From: Blastococcus mobilis
Lineage (GTDB): Bacteria; Actinomycetota; Actinomycetes; Mycobacteriales; Geodermatophilaceae
Direction of reading: 5' to 3'
Length of the DNA stretch: 55,770 nucleotides
Assembly: GCF_900188025.1 (NCBI RefSeq)
Contig: NZ_FZNO01000028.1
Span: forward strand, 1 to 55,770
In this document: piece by piece, positions 34,168 to 45,035 of the stretch
How the letters are laid out: the number at the start of each line of letters is the position of its first letter
How positions within the stretch are numbered: the first letter of the stretch is position 1
Translations under genes and position numbers: made by a program
The notes under the pieces: generated by a model
The model's database searches: none
What the model was told of the DNA's origin: nothing
The model's input: the letters and a program-made list of their open reading frames with translations, nothing else

Positions 34168-34540
34168 GTGAGCGTCGAGGACAATAAGCGGCTGGTCGCC
34201 CGCGCCGTCGCCGAGGTCATCAACGGCGGCAACCTCGACGCGGTCGACGAGCTGTACGCCCCGGAAACCGTCGCGGCCGCCCGGGGCGTGGGTGGCGCCG
34301 TTCCGGGCCGCGTTCCCCGACGTGCGGATGGAGATTGTTGCCCTCGTCGGCGAGGGCGACACCGTCGTCGGCCAACTTCCGGCGCTCGGGCACCCAGCCC
34401 GGCGAGTAGATGGACCGCCCACCCACCGGTCGGTCGTTCCGCGACGTCCGCGAGGTGTACTGGTTCACCGTCCGCGAGGGCCGCATCGTCGACTGGTGAG
34501 GCCTGGAGGACAACGACGACCCGCCGCCAGCTGTGCGCCC
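34168..34540 (+). pseudogene. SnoaL-like ester cyclase with frameshift and stops
   Basis: Starts GTG at 34168 (NKRLVARAVAEVINGGNLD), shifts frame near 34290 to FRAAFPDVRMEIVALVGEGDTVV, then shifts again to FRDVREVYWFTVREGRIVDW. In the last section a TAG and a TGA stand where family members usually have Trp. With two frameshifts and two nonsense codons this is a decayed gene, and a useful contrast with the single clean UAG at 8035. Confidence 0.7.
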
Positions 34541-34742
34541 CGGCTGCCGGCCTGACCGGCCGCACGGCGACCGGGAGCCCCGGAGCGGGTTGCGAGCATG
34601 AACGCAAGCTGCGGGACATTGCCGCGGGCATCCTCGACTCGGTGCAGGCCCGCACCGGGTAGGACACCGACGGCTAGCCGACCGGGACGGGCACTGGACC
34701 GGCACGGCGCGAGGGGAAACTGCACCCGGGGGGGGCTGAGGC

Positions 34743-36516
34743 CTACCGTGGCCGGTCGCCGTCCTCGGGGTGGCAGCGCACCGCCAGGACGGCGATGTCG
34801 TCGTCGCTGCGGCCAGTCACGATCCGGTGCAGCAGCGCGTCGCAGAGCTGCTCGAGCGGCAGGTGCCGCAGCTGCTCCAGCGTCTGGGAGAGCCGGGCGA
34901 TGCCCTCGTCGATGCCGTAGCGGCCATGCTCGACGAGGCCGTCGGTGTAGGAGACGACCGTGTCCTGGGCTCCAGGTCGACCGGGTGGTCACTGCGGGGC
35001 CCGGCCGGCTCAGTGCCGATCAACCGTTCGGCGGGGCTGGTGAGCACCTCCACGCCGCCGGCGGCGCGGATCAGCAGCGGCGGCAGGTGACCGGCCGAGG
35101 ACCAGCGCAGCGTCCGCCGTCCCGACCTGCCCGGTTCGGGCGGCTGCTTCAGGCGGGCGATCAGCGCGGTCGCCAGGGTCTCCCACCTTCAGGCCGGTGA
35201 GCACCCTGTCGACGCGGGTCAGGATCTGGGCGGGGCTTTCGGGCCGGTCGTAGGCGATGCCGCGCAGGATGCTGCGGATCTGGCCCATCGCCGCGGCCGC
35301 GTCGACGTTGTGCCCCACCACATCGCCGATGACCAGCACGGTGGCACCGTCGGGCCGGTAGAAGGCGTCGTACCAGTCGCCTCCGACCTGCATGTGACTG
35401 GCCGCCGGCTGTAGCGCACCGCCAGCTGCAGATGCTCCGGCTGAGGCGGCGGGGTCAGCAGGCTGCGCTGCAGGGTCTCGGCCACCATGAGCTGCCGGCC
35501 GTAGAGGCGGGCGTTGTCCACCGCGACGGCGGCACGGCGGGCCACCTCGACAGCAGTGGCGATCTCCATCTCGGTGTGCGGCGGCCGGCCGGCGCTGTTC
35601 ATAAGGCGAGCGCGCCGAACGTCTCGGCGCGGGCACGCAGCGGCACGATGCTGCAGGAGGAAGCCTCGAGGCGCTCCCAGGCCGCCCGAACCTCCTCGGT
35701 GGGCAGGCTGGGCTCGACCAGCGCCGGGTCCAGGGCGGTCAACTGCACCGGCTCGCCGGTCAGCAGCGCGGCGGCCAGCGGCGTGTTCTGGGCAGTGCCC
35801 AGGATCCGACCCCGCATGTAGGCGTCCAGGTCGGCCCGTCGGGCCGGATCGCGGTGCGCCCACGCCTCCTCGCCGGGCCGCCCGTCCTCGAGGAGTGCAA
35901 CGATCGCCCAGTCAGCCAGCCGCGACACCACCAGCTCGGCGAGCCTGGCGGCGGACTCACGGGTGTCCAACTCGCCGATCAGCGCCTCGCTGACCTCCGC
36001 GAGGAACCGCAGCCGATCGGCGTCGACGTCGTCGTCCCCGTCGCCGACACCGGGGCGCGTGTCCACGACATCCGCCTGGTCCGGCCGCTCGGGATGCCGG
36101 GCGGTGCGCGGCCGGAAGTACACCTGCAGCAGGTCGCCGACCAGGACGGCTGTGACCGACAGCCAGCGGCCGGCCGGCCGGAAGTACACCTGCAGCAGGT
36201 CGCCGACCAGGACGGCTGTGACCGACAGCCAGCGGCCGGCCGGCGGGTAGGACCCCTGCCAGGACACCGCGGTCCCGACGCTGCGGTCAGGCAGCAGGAA
36301 GCTGTGCTGGATCGTCCTGCCGAGCTCTGGCAGCGCTATCCACAGGTTGCGATCGACCAGCTCAGCCTGCGCGCGCTGCAGCAGCCGGGCGCCAGCCGGG
36401 TTGACGTAGCGGACCGTCCAGTCGGTGTCGAAGATCGCCACACCGTCGGGCGCGGCCTCCACCGCCGCGGCCAGCGGCGCCGGGCCGAGCCGGGCGGCGG
36501 CGGACTCACTCACCAC
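34743..36516 (-). pseudogene. PAS-GAF-SpoIIE (RsbU-like) phosphatase in several frames
   Basis: From ATG 36516: a PAS domain (AVEAAPDGVAIFDTDWTVRYVNPAG), a GAF-like domain (LAEVSEALIGELDTRESAARL) up to FGALAL with a stop at 35599, then in other frames MNSAGRPPHTEMEIATAVEV, GGDWYDAF and VIGDVVGHNVDAAAAMGQIR, LTGLKVG, and finally DTVVSYTDGLVEHGR, with a TAG stop at 34743-34745. SpoIIE phosphatases control anti-anti-sigma factors. At least four frame changes make it a pseudogene or a badly sequenced gene. Confidence 0.75.
36111..36242. repeat. Exact 66-bp tandem duplication inside the PAS region
   Basis: Two adjacent 66-bp copies (36111-36176 and 36177-36242) are identical by eye. The period is a multiple of three, so the protein gains 22 residues (LSVTAVLVGDLLQVYF appears twice) without a frameshift. 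It looks like a recent slippage or unequal recombination event. Confidence 0.9.
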
Positions 36517-37436
36517 GACCCCCGTGCGTCGGCAGCTCCTCGAGGAAGGGTCGCAGGGACAGTACGCCAGCAGCGGGCTCCGGGAGGGCGCGCCGCCGGC
36601 GCGGGTCGCCGGGGGTCAGGCCCGGTGCCAGCGGCTCCCGAGCTGGCCTGGGGCCCGCGGGCATGGGTGCCCTACCGTGACCGGAGCCCAGCTTGGCGGG
36701 GCGCGCCGACGTCCGGAGCGGAGCACATGAACGACACGCTGTGGGGGCGCCGGCCACCGCGCAGCCGCCGCCCGAACCCGCCGCCGCACGGTGGACAGGC
36801 GTTCCGAGAACCGTCGCGGAGCTGACGGCCCCTGCGCGTCCAGCTCCGCGGCGCCCTCCTCGACGGCGCCCGACCGGCCGGCGCCGACGACGGCGACCTG
36901 CGCGCGCTCAACACCACTCACCACCGCAGCCTCCGGCACGACCGGCAGATGAGCCTCCTGGGAGCGTCCGCGCCCCTGCAGCGGGCGCTGGTCCGGCTCC
37001 GCCTGGACCAGCCGCAACACGACAACCACGGCATCGACCAGCCCGGCTTGACCGACCGACCTCCACCCGTCCCCGCCGGCGCGGCCAGCTGCCCCTGACC
37101 CCGACCAGCCGCGCTGACCCGCCACTCCGGCGACGACGCCGGCATGGCTGCTCCAGCGGCCTCCCGCGGGGATGCCGCCGACCCGGCATAGCCCCCGCAC
37201 CTCCCGCTGGCCAAAGCGGCGCCCCGTCCACATCGGGATAAGCCGCGCCGGGGCCTCGACAGAGACCGACGCGCCCGGGATCACGCCGTTCCGGCGCACC
37301 GCCGCTCGGTCACCGATCCCGGTGGTCCAGGCCAGCACGTGTCAACAGGAGCAGAAGGCCAGGACCGGGTCCGCGGGCTAAGCTCCGCTCGGCCGCGGAC
37401 CGGTGGGCTGCGAGCCCACTGACGAGCCGCCTTCGG
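36517..37436. other. No confident gene
   Basis: 920 bases upstream of the phosphatase remnant. An open stretch on the plus strand at about 36825-37098 (LRGALLDGARPAGADDGDLRA, HHRSLRHDRQMSLLGA) is less Arg-biased than its shadows and might be the end of a decayed gene, but it has no start and no family I recognise. Confidence 0.4.
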
Positions 37437-38210
37437 TCAGCTGAGGGCGGCGGACGGCCGGGTGAGCCGGTCGACCAGCCAGCCGCCGGCCAGGCCGAGT
37501 GCGGCCCAGAGCACTGCCAGCTGGCCCAGGGAGGCCAGTCGGAAGTCCCACACGACCGCGGCCGGGACGTCGGCGGCGATGGTGTCGGGGTTGTCGGGCA
37601 CGAACACCATCACCGCGGCGAGCAGGACTGCGGTGGCCACGGCGGCCATGAGCGCCGTGGCCGCGTCGCCGGTGCCCCGGCTGCGCAACCAGCTGACCAG
37701 CGCGGCCACGAGCATCGCGCCGACGACGCCACACAGCAGCACCCCGCCGTAGATGGCGGTGCGGGTGCCGACGGTCGCGGCGTCGCCGACGGCCGGCGGA
37801 TTGGCCGGGATCTTCAGGGCGGGCAGCAGCGCGAGCACACCGAAGCCGACGGCAGCCAGCAGCGCCACCCGGGCGACGTCGTTACGTCCGGGCAGCCGGT
37901 GGCGGACCATGCCGTAGACGGCGGCGAAGACCACCGCCAGGACGACGCCGGCCAGCACGGTGCCCAAGAAGCCGCCGACCAGCTGCTCGGTGCGGGAGAA
38001 CAGCTCCTCGGCGTGCTCCTGCCCCGCACCCTCGGCGGCCGCGCGGGCCTCCTCGAGCTCGAGCGCAGGCGCGATGGCCCGCTCGGTGACCAGCAGCGAG
38101 TAGACGCCGGCCAGCGTGCCGGCGATGACCCCGGCGAGCAGCAGCCGGCCGAAGAGTTGCCCAAAGCGGGGCGGCTGCGCGGTTGTGCGGCGGTCGAGGA
38201 CCTCGGTCAC
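37437..38210 (-). CDS. cbtA: Cobalt transporter subunit CbtA
   Basis: 257 residues with about six membrane helices (LFGRLLLAGVIAGTLAGVYSLL; FLGTVLAGVVLAVVFAAVYG; VALLAAVGFGVLALLPAL; VLLCGVVGAMLVAALV; VATAVLLAAVMVFV; LAVLWAALGLAGGWLV) in CbtA order. GTG start at 38210, 11 bases after cbtB. With CbtB it is predicted to take up cobalt for B12 synthesis; both lie behind a cobalamin riboswitch. Confidence 0.92.
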   Translation of the reverse strand: MTEVLDRRTTAQPPRFGQLFGRLLLAGVIAGTLAGVYSLLVTERAIAPALELEEARAAAEGAGQEHAEELFSRTEQLVGGFLGTVLAGVVLAVVFAAVYGMVRHRLPGRNDVARVALLAAVGFGVLALLPALKIPANPPAVGDAATVGTRTAIYGGVLLCGVVGAMLVAALVSWLRSRGTGDAATALMAAVATAVLLAAVMVFVPDNPDTIAADVPAAVVWDFRLASLGQLAVLWAALGLAGGWLVDRLTRPSAALS

Positions 38211-38221
38211 GGCGCCGCCCC

Positions 38222-38425
38222 TCAGTGGCAGGGCATGCCCAGCGAGTGCCGGGCGTCGTGGAACAACTCGTGCGCTGTGTCGCCGAGCGAGGCGAGCACC
38301 GCGCCGTTGTCCTGGGCGATCAGGTAGAGCCCGAACAGCCCGAGCAGGGCCAGCGCCCAGGCCCAGGCGGGAACGGCGATGCGGTGGCGCCCGGCAGCGG
38401 ACAGGGCGTGCGGGGAGGAGGTCAT
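38222..38425 (-). CDS. cbtB: Cobalt transporter subunit CbtB
   Basis: 67 residues with one membrane helix (WAWALALLGLFGLYLIA) and the CbtB C-terminal His motif HELFHDARHSLGMPCH. ATG at 38425 with GGAGGA upstream. It is the first gene behind the cobalamin riboswitch. Confidence 0.92.
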   Translation of the reverse strand: MTSSPHALSAAGRHRIAVPAWAWALALLGLFGLYLIAQDNGAVLASLGDTAHELFHDARHSLGMPCH

Positions 38426-38464
38426 GACGATTGAGAGCCTTTCTTCCATGCCTCGTGGAATGAC

Positions 38465-38645
38465 GTGGTGCGCGCCGCAGCCGGTCTCCTGACTCCCGGA
38501 TCGACGCTCGCCCCGACCTTCCCGGTGGTCCCGCGCTCCGCGAGGTGCACCAGTGGTGTCGTGGGGGGTCCGCTCCCCGGTCACAGTGGCGAGGACCGTG
38601 CCGGACTTGCACCGGCTTCCCTGACACTGCGGCATGGGGAACGCT
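38465..38645 (-). promoter_or_regulatory. Cobalamin riboswitch
   Basis: Read on the minus strand it has the adenosylcobalamin-aptamer core in order: GGGAAGCCGGTGCAAGTCCG, a B12-box GCCACTG (38584-38590), a variable arm, and GGAGTCAGGAGACCGGC near 38495-38480. It lies 40 bases upstream of cbtB, where B12 would repress cobalt uptake. Confidence 0.92.
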
Positions 38646-38675
38646 ACACCCCCGTCGCTGCGGTCGCGGGGCACG

Positions 38676-39380
38676 TCACGCGAGGATGCAGTCGCCGCAC
38701 GTACCGGCACTGGGGAGCCGGTATAACAGGCAGCACGAGCGGCGTACGAAACTGCCGTCGTCCCGCCGTCGGCCCGTGCCGGCGAGCGCGCCGTGGAACA
38801 GCACCTCGTCGAGCGCCGCGGCGGCCGGGCCGACCAGCTCCGGCCGCGCGGCCGCCGCCATCCGCAGCGCACCGGCGACGGCGGAGACGGCGTTGCCGTC
38901 GAGCACCGAACGGGACAGGCCGGTGCGGACGGCCACGGCAGCCGACAGGGGCAGCACGGCCGGCGCCAGCCAGCAGCGGTCCAGCGCGGCGGCCAGCGCG
39001 GCGGAGTCGGCCACGGGCACAGCTTGCGCAGAAGGGAGCGTCAGCGGCAGCGGGTTGCGGCCGGCCAGCCGCAGGTGCACCCCGCTCGGCGGGGCCACGG
39101 GCAGGACGCCACTGGTCAGCGCGGCCCCCAGCAGAGGCGAGACCAGCCGGGCCACCAATCCGAGGTGCGCGAGCGAGGCGGCGACCCGCAGGTCCACGTC
39201 GGGCGACCCGGGACCGGCGGCCAGCGCGGCGCGGACGTCGACCACCCGCCGCTCCAGCGGACCGCCGTCGACCAGTGCGGCCCACGTGACCCAGCCGGGC
39301 CCGGGAACCCCAGCCACGGCCGAGAAGGGACCGAGCGTCGCGGCGGCGGCCAGCGCCTGCGCCGCCGTCGGGACCGTCAC
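38676..39380 (-). CDS. FhuF-like (2Fe-2S) protein
   Basis: 234 residues. The C-terminus has the FhuF iron-sulfur signature RRSCCLLYRLPSAGTCGDC (C216, C217, C228, C231). GTG at 39380 is chosen for an AGGAGG eight bases upstream. FhuF-type proteins reduce ferric siderophores or other metal complexes. The gene ends 30 bases before the cobalamin riboswitch on the same strand, so read-through could link it to cbtB-cbtA. Confidence 0.8.
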   Translation of the reverse strand: MTVPTAAQALAAAATLGPFSAVAGVPGPGWVTWAALVDGGPLERRVVDVRAALAAGPGSPDVDLRVAASLAHLGLVARLVSPLLGAALTSGVLPVAPPSGVHLRLAGRNPLPLTLPSAQAVPVADSAALAAALDRCWLAPAVLPLSAAVAVRTGLSRSVLDGNAVSAVAGALRMAAAARPELVGPAAAALDEVLFHGALAGTGRRRDDGSFVRRSCCLLYRLPSAGTCGDCILA

Positions 39381-39534
39381 GCCGTCATCCTCCTGCATGG
39401 CGGCGCGCCATTCCGTGCGGACCTGTTCCTTGCCGCGGCCCGTCGAGGAAGCGAAGGAGGCACGCACGGTGCCATACGCCCCGTGGCGGGACGCCGGGTC
39501 CTGCCACGGCGACGATTCAAGGGTCAAGGGCGGC

Positions 39535-39810
39535 GTAGCAAGGCCCACGCCGTCTCAGTGACGGCGGCGACGGCCAGGCCGAACGCCAGGTGGGCGACGA
39601 CGCCCGCAGAAGACCGCCGCCCTGCTCGGCCTGAACTTTCCGACGCGGCGCTGAGGAAGGCCGCGGTCGGCTCCCACTACGGCCTGGCCGTCTCCTGGGC
39701 GCGGACCTACGCGCTGCTGCGCTGACGCACCCCGCTCGGGCCGCTGGCCGCCGGGCTGGTCTCCGGTGCGGCGATGAGCGCCATCGTCGACGAGGGACTC
39801 ACCCCAGCCC
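39535..39810. pseudogene. Scrambled pieces of a YagU/DUF1440-like membrane protein
   Basis: On the minus strand at about 39535-39605 a helix like HLAFGLAVAAVTETAWALL (the C-terminal end of the family) is readable; on the plus strand at 39650-39800 AAVGSHYGLAVSWARTYALLR and GPLAAGLVSGAAMSAIVDEG (the middle of the family) are readable across a TGA. The pieces are inverted relative to each other, so the gene has been rearranged. Confidence 0.45.
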
Positions 39811-40118
39811 GGTGGTGGACCGCAGCGTGGCGCCGTGCTCGGGGCAGGCGCCCCACGGCACCGGGCAGGCGTCGGTCCGCCGGGCGGCCAGTCGGATGAG
39901 TTCGTCGGCGGTGTCCAGCAGCTCCTCGGGGCGCTGCTGGTGCACCGCCCCCGGCTACCTCCGCCGGTGGTTCCACGACCGAGTCGCCGAGCCGTGCGCC
40001 GAACCGGTCACCCACCGCGTCGTCGACGCCGAAGGCGATCAGCTCGACCTCTGCGACGGTCACGCCATCGACGCCCGCACCCGCATGATCGGCGCCACGG
40101 TCATCCCGCTGTCTTGAG
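39811..40118 (+). other. Unrecognised coding-like stretch
   Basis: A frame ending at 40117 reads GYLRRWFHDRVAEPCAEPVTHRVV and DLCDGHAIDARTRMIGA, less biased than a shadow frame, but its N-terminal half is low-complexity and no family is recognised. Confidence 0.3.
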
Positions 40119-40481
40119 TCGCGCAGCAGGGGCTGGCCCGCGACCTGACCCGCATCCTGCAGATGGGCGGCAAAGAACGTGAGCGTGCGCTGCGGCGCTT
40201 CGATGAGCAGCTCGAGTCGAAGCTCGTGCGGGCCCGAGCGGCCGAGGAAAAGCTCAGGGACCGCCGCCGGCTCGGCGACGCCCTGGCGGCGGCGAAAGCC
40301 TTCGGGTTCGCGCGCCTCCGCGAGCTCGAAGACCGGACGCACGAGGAATCGCAACGCCAACTGGAAGGGGAGCGCGAAGCTGCACGGCTACTTCGACTAC
40401 CTCGCACAGGCAGCACAGGACCGGCTCGAGAGCTCGCGACGGGTGCTGGCGAGACTGGAGACGGCCGACAGCGCACGATGA
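40119..40481 (+). pseudogene. Helical protein remnant, frameshifted
   Basis: AQQGLARDLTRILQMGGKERE and LRDRRRLGDALAAAKAFGFA lead into a charged helix; near 40375 the frame changes to LHGYFDYLAQAAQDRLESSRR, ending at 40481. A coiled-coil-like protein of unknown family, apparently broken. Confidence 0.35.
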
Positions 40482-40585
40482 CGGATCGATCTCATCAGCT
40501 CACATCGAGAAGCTCATCGACGATGATCCTCGGCTGACCGAAGGCCGCATTCGCGTCGGCGACCCGGCCTTGCTGCACTGCATGA

Positions 40586-41797
40586 TCACCCAACGCCTTC
40601 GGGAGCGGGCAACTGGCGGGCGGTCATGACCTCGACCACGGCGGCCGCCTCGAAGAGGCGGCCGTAGGAGCGGCCTGTTCGCTCCCGGAGGATGCCGAGG
40701 TCGACCAGGCGCGCCACAGCCTTGTTGACCGTCTGGAATGTGCTTCCGAGGCGCGCGGCGGTCCGGGAGACGTCGATGTACGGATAGGCGATGAGGGATT
40801 TGGCGAGATCCCGGATGAGCCCGGTCGCGCCCACATGCCGGAGCCGGCCGGCGTAGTCCTCCTGCACCCGCAGGAGACGATCGACGCGGACGGCGGTGTC
40901 CAACGCCGAGGTTTCGATTCCTTCGGCGAAGAACCGGACCCAGCCGTCCCAGTCGCCGCTGGCGCTGACTTCGAGAAGGCGATCCTGGTAGTCGCGGCGG
41001 CGCTGTTCGAACCAGGGGGAGATGCTGAGCAAGGGATCTTCCAGTGCTCCGTCTTGGATCAGCTGGAGGACCACCAGAAGCCGTCCGATGCGCCCATTGC
41101 CATCGTTGAACGGGTGCAGCGCCTCGAACTGGTAGTGCGCCATGGCAGCGGCGACGACCGGATCCCTGTTCCGCCTGCGCGAGGCGTTCGTCCAGTCAAG
41201 GAGATCACGCAGCGACCGTTCGAGTTCCAGCCCTGGTGGCGGCGGGACATAGCGGGCGGTCTCGATGCTGCCGCCCGCTTCTCCGATGGCGACCTGGATG
41301 GTCCGGACGTGGCCTGCCTGGTCGGTATCGGCCGGCGTGCCCCGTGCCAGGCGCCCTTGCAGGTCTTCCACGAGGACAAGCCCCAGCGCACGGCCCTGCG
41401 CGATCTCCGCGAAGGCGAACTCCGCCGTCTGCACGTAATTCAGCACCTCGGTGAGCTCCAGCGAGTGCGGTGCCTCGTCCAGCGCATCCGCGGCCAGTAC
41501 GTCCTCGAGCGGCGCGAAGGTCCCTTCCAGCGCGGACGTGCTCTGGGCCTCCCGCCGCAGCGTCGGCCGCCGCAACAGTGCCGGTTCCGGCACCTGGCGA
41601 CCGGCCTGCAGCAAGCGGCCGAGCGCGTGCCCCGCCCGGCTCACCGCCCGCCACGTGACACCGGACAGCTCGGGCTCATCGTCGAGCGGGTCGGGGACGA
41701 AGGCGACGTGGTCGTACTCCCGCCCGGTCCGCCCGTCCGTCCCCTGGATGCGTTCCAGATGACCAACCGGCGAGGATGCGAAGCGATCGACCTGCAC
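40586..41797 (-). CDS. Fic-domain protein (class II, self-inhibited)
   Basis: 403 residues. The Fic core HPFNDGNGRIGR is at residues 228-239 with the catalytic His228. An N-terminal inhibitory motif S-x3-E-G is visible (QSTSALEGT, Glu91), placing it in class II where the helix blocks ATP until released. The C-terminal ~90 residues are a winged helix (AARLGSTFQTVNKAVARLVDLGIL). It would AMPylate itself or a partner; the target is unknown. It is intact in a region of broken genes. Confidence 0.92.
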   Translation of the reverse strand: MQVDRFASSPVGHLERIQGTDGRTGREYDHVAFVPDPLDDEPELSGVTWRAVSRAGHALGRLLQAGRQVPEPALLRRPTLRREAQSTSALEGTFAPLEDVLAADALDEAPHSLELTEVLNYVQTAEFAFAEIAQGRALGLVLVEDLQGRLARGTPADTDQAGHVRTIQVAIGEAGGSIETARYVPPPPGLELERSLRDLLDWTNASRRRNRDPVVAAAMAHYQFEALHPFNDGNGRIGRLLVVLQLIQDGALEDPLLSISPWFEQRRRDYQDRLLEVSASGDWDGWVRFFAEGIETSALDTAVRVDRLLRVQEDYAGRLRHVGATGLIRDLAKSLIAYPYIDVSRTAARLGSTFQTVNKAVARLVDLGILRERTGRSYGRLFEAAAVVEVMTARQLPAPEGVG

Positions 41798-41976
41798 TCG
41801 GACTCCTTCGACTTGTCACGCCGGCAAACATGGAGGGCGAGACTTTTCACGCGTTCACGGGTAACGCGTTAATTCTGCCATCTGTACTTCACGTCCGCCA
41901 CCACTTGGTCACCGAGGGAGGACCCAGGCACTACTCTGCGTTACGTCGTCGGACCTACAGCTCCACGAAGCCTCTC

Positions 41977-42333
41977 TCAGCTCGCGGCGCGACGGGCAGG
42001 GGAGACCCAATCCGCAGTGGCGAGGCGCAGCCCCAGGGTGTCGACGAAGTACGGATGGCGCTTGCACAGGCGGGCGTACAGCTTCTTGACGTCGATGCTG
42101 TCCAGCAGCTCCGGCAGCAGGGTGAAATCGAAGGCTGCCGACACGGCCCAGTCCACCGCCCGCGTGGAGCCGGCTATCGCCCACACGCCGGTCCGTGCGG
42201 CGAAGTCACGCAGCTCGTCGTCGGGCGCGGCCATGGTGCCGCACGAGCCGAAATAGATGCCCTGGTCAGCAAGCGGGCGGGGGGTCAGGTCAGCCAGCTC
42301 GGCCAGCGTGATCTCGTCGCGCCCGAGCTGCAA
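41977..42333 (-). pseudogene. 3' part of a DUF6642-like protein
   Basis: The readable part (GIYFGSCGTMAAPDDELRDF, GVWAIAGSTRAVDWAVSAAF, DFTLLPELLDS) resembles small caspase-like/DUF6642 proteins found near signalling genes. There is no credible start; upstream sequence near 42340 is out of frame. Probably truncated at its N-terminus. Confidence 0.5.
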
Positions 42334-42471
42334 ACGGCTTCCTCATCAGACCAAGCCTCCACTGTGCATCGTCTCGCGTCCCACGGCTCCTCGGTCCTGT
42401 ACCCATCCGCCGGTCGAGCCGTGGATGCGACGGCGGCGGAGTTCACCGATCGGGCGTGGCGAGCCACTCGT

Positions 42472-42927
42472 TCAGTCCTCGCGTGGCTCCGTGGGCATCG
42501 ACAGGGTCACCCAGTCGTGCATCCCGCCCCGGTAGTAGGCCAGCGCGGAGGCGGGATAGCCAGCGTCGAGCAGCCGCCGGATTGCGTCGGGTGACTGGGG
42601 ACACTGGGGGCCGTTGCAGAACAGGATCGAGGTGCGCTCCGGGTCCAGGTCGTCCTTGCGGTCAACGATCTCGTCGTGGGGGATGTTCACCGAACCGGGG
42701 ATGGTGCGCCCGCCGAAGGAGCCGGCGGTGCGGCAGTCCACGACTACGCCGCCCTGTTCGACCAGCTCGGCGAGCTCCAGTTCGCCGACGGTCTGCACCC
42801 CGGGCGCTGCACCCAGCCGCTGGAGGTCCCCCCAGGTGGTGTCTACCGCGACGACGTCGGCATCGCCGTTCACCGGCCACGGGACGCTCCTTGGCTTTTG
42901 GTCCCGACTTCGTGCGTGACGTTGCAT
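42472..42927 (-). CDS. Rhodanese-like sulfurtransferase domain protein
   Basis: 151 residues. VVVDCRTAGSFGGRTIPGSVNIP and the active-site loop ILFCNGPQCPQSP (catalytic Cys) are present, with YYRGGMHDWV near the end. A single rhodanese domain with an N-terminal ~45-residue extension. Sulfur acceptor unknown. Confidence 0.88.
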   Translation of the reverse strand: MQRHARSRDQKPRSVPWPVNGDADVVAVDTTWGDLQRLGAAPGVQTVGELELAELVEQGGVVVDCRTAGSFGGRTIPGSVNIPHDEIVDRKDDLDPERTSILFCNGPQCPQSPDAIRRLLDAGYPASALAYYRGGMHDWVTLSMPTEPRED

Positions 42928-43185
42928 CGTTGCCTCCCTGATCAGGGCGCCCGGCGGGGCTCAACCGCCCGTTCGCCGTCGATGACTACCCATGCCCCCC
43001 GGACCGGCCCCACCTCAGTGTGCTCAGTGCGATGGGCGCACCGGCATGGCCGAGGGGCGCTACACGGTTGTCACGTCGATCCTGCCGCCCTCCGCGGCCA
43101 GAGCGAGGCGTGCGACGCGACTCGTCGGGGGTCGTGGCGAGACCCTCCGGGGTGAGGTCTAGGGTCCCCCTCGCCACCGCGGGAG

Positions 43186-45031
<1,846 letters not shown>

Positions 45032-45035
45032 CCGC

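Noticed and set aside
36825-37098. Open plus-strand stretch of about 90 codons
   Set aside because: No start codon, no recognisable domain; could be a decayed gene but cannot be supported.
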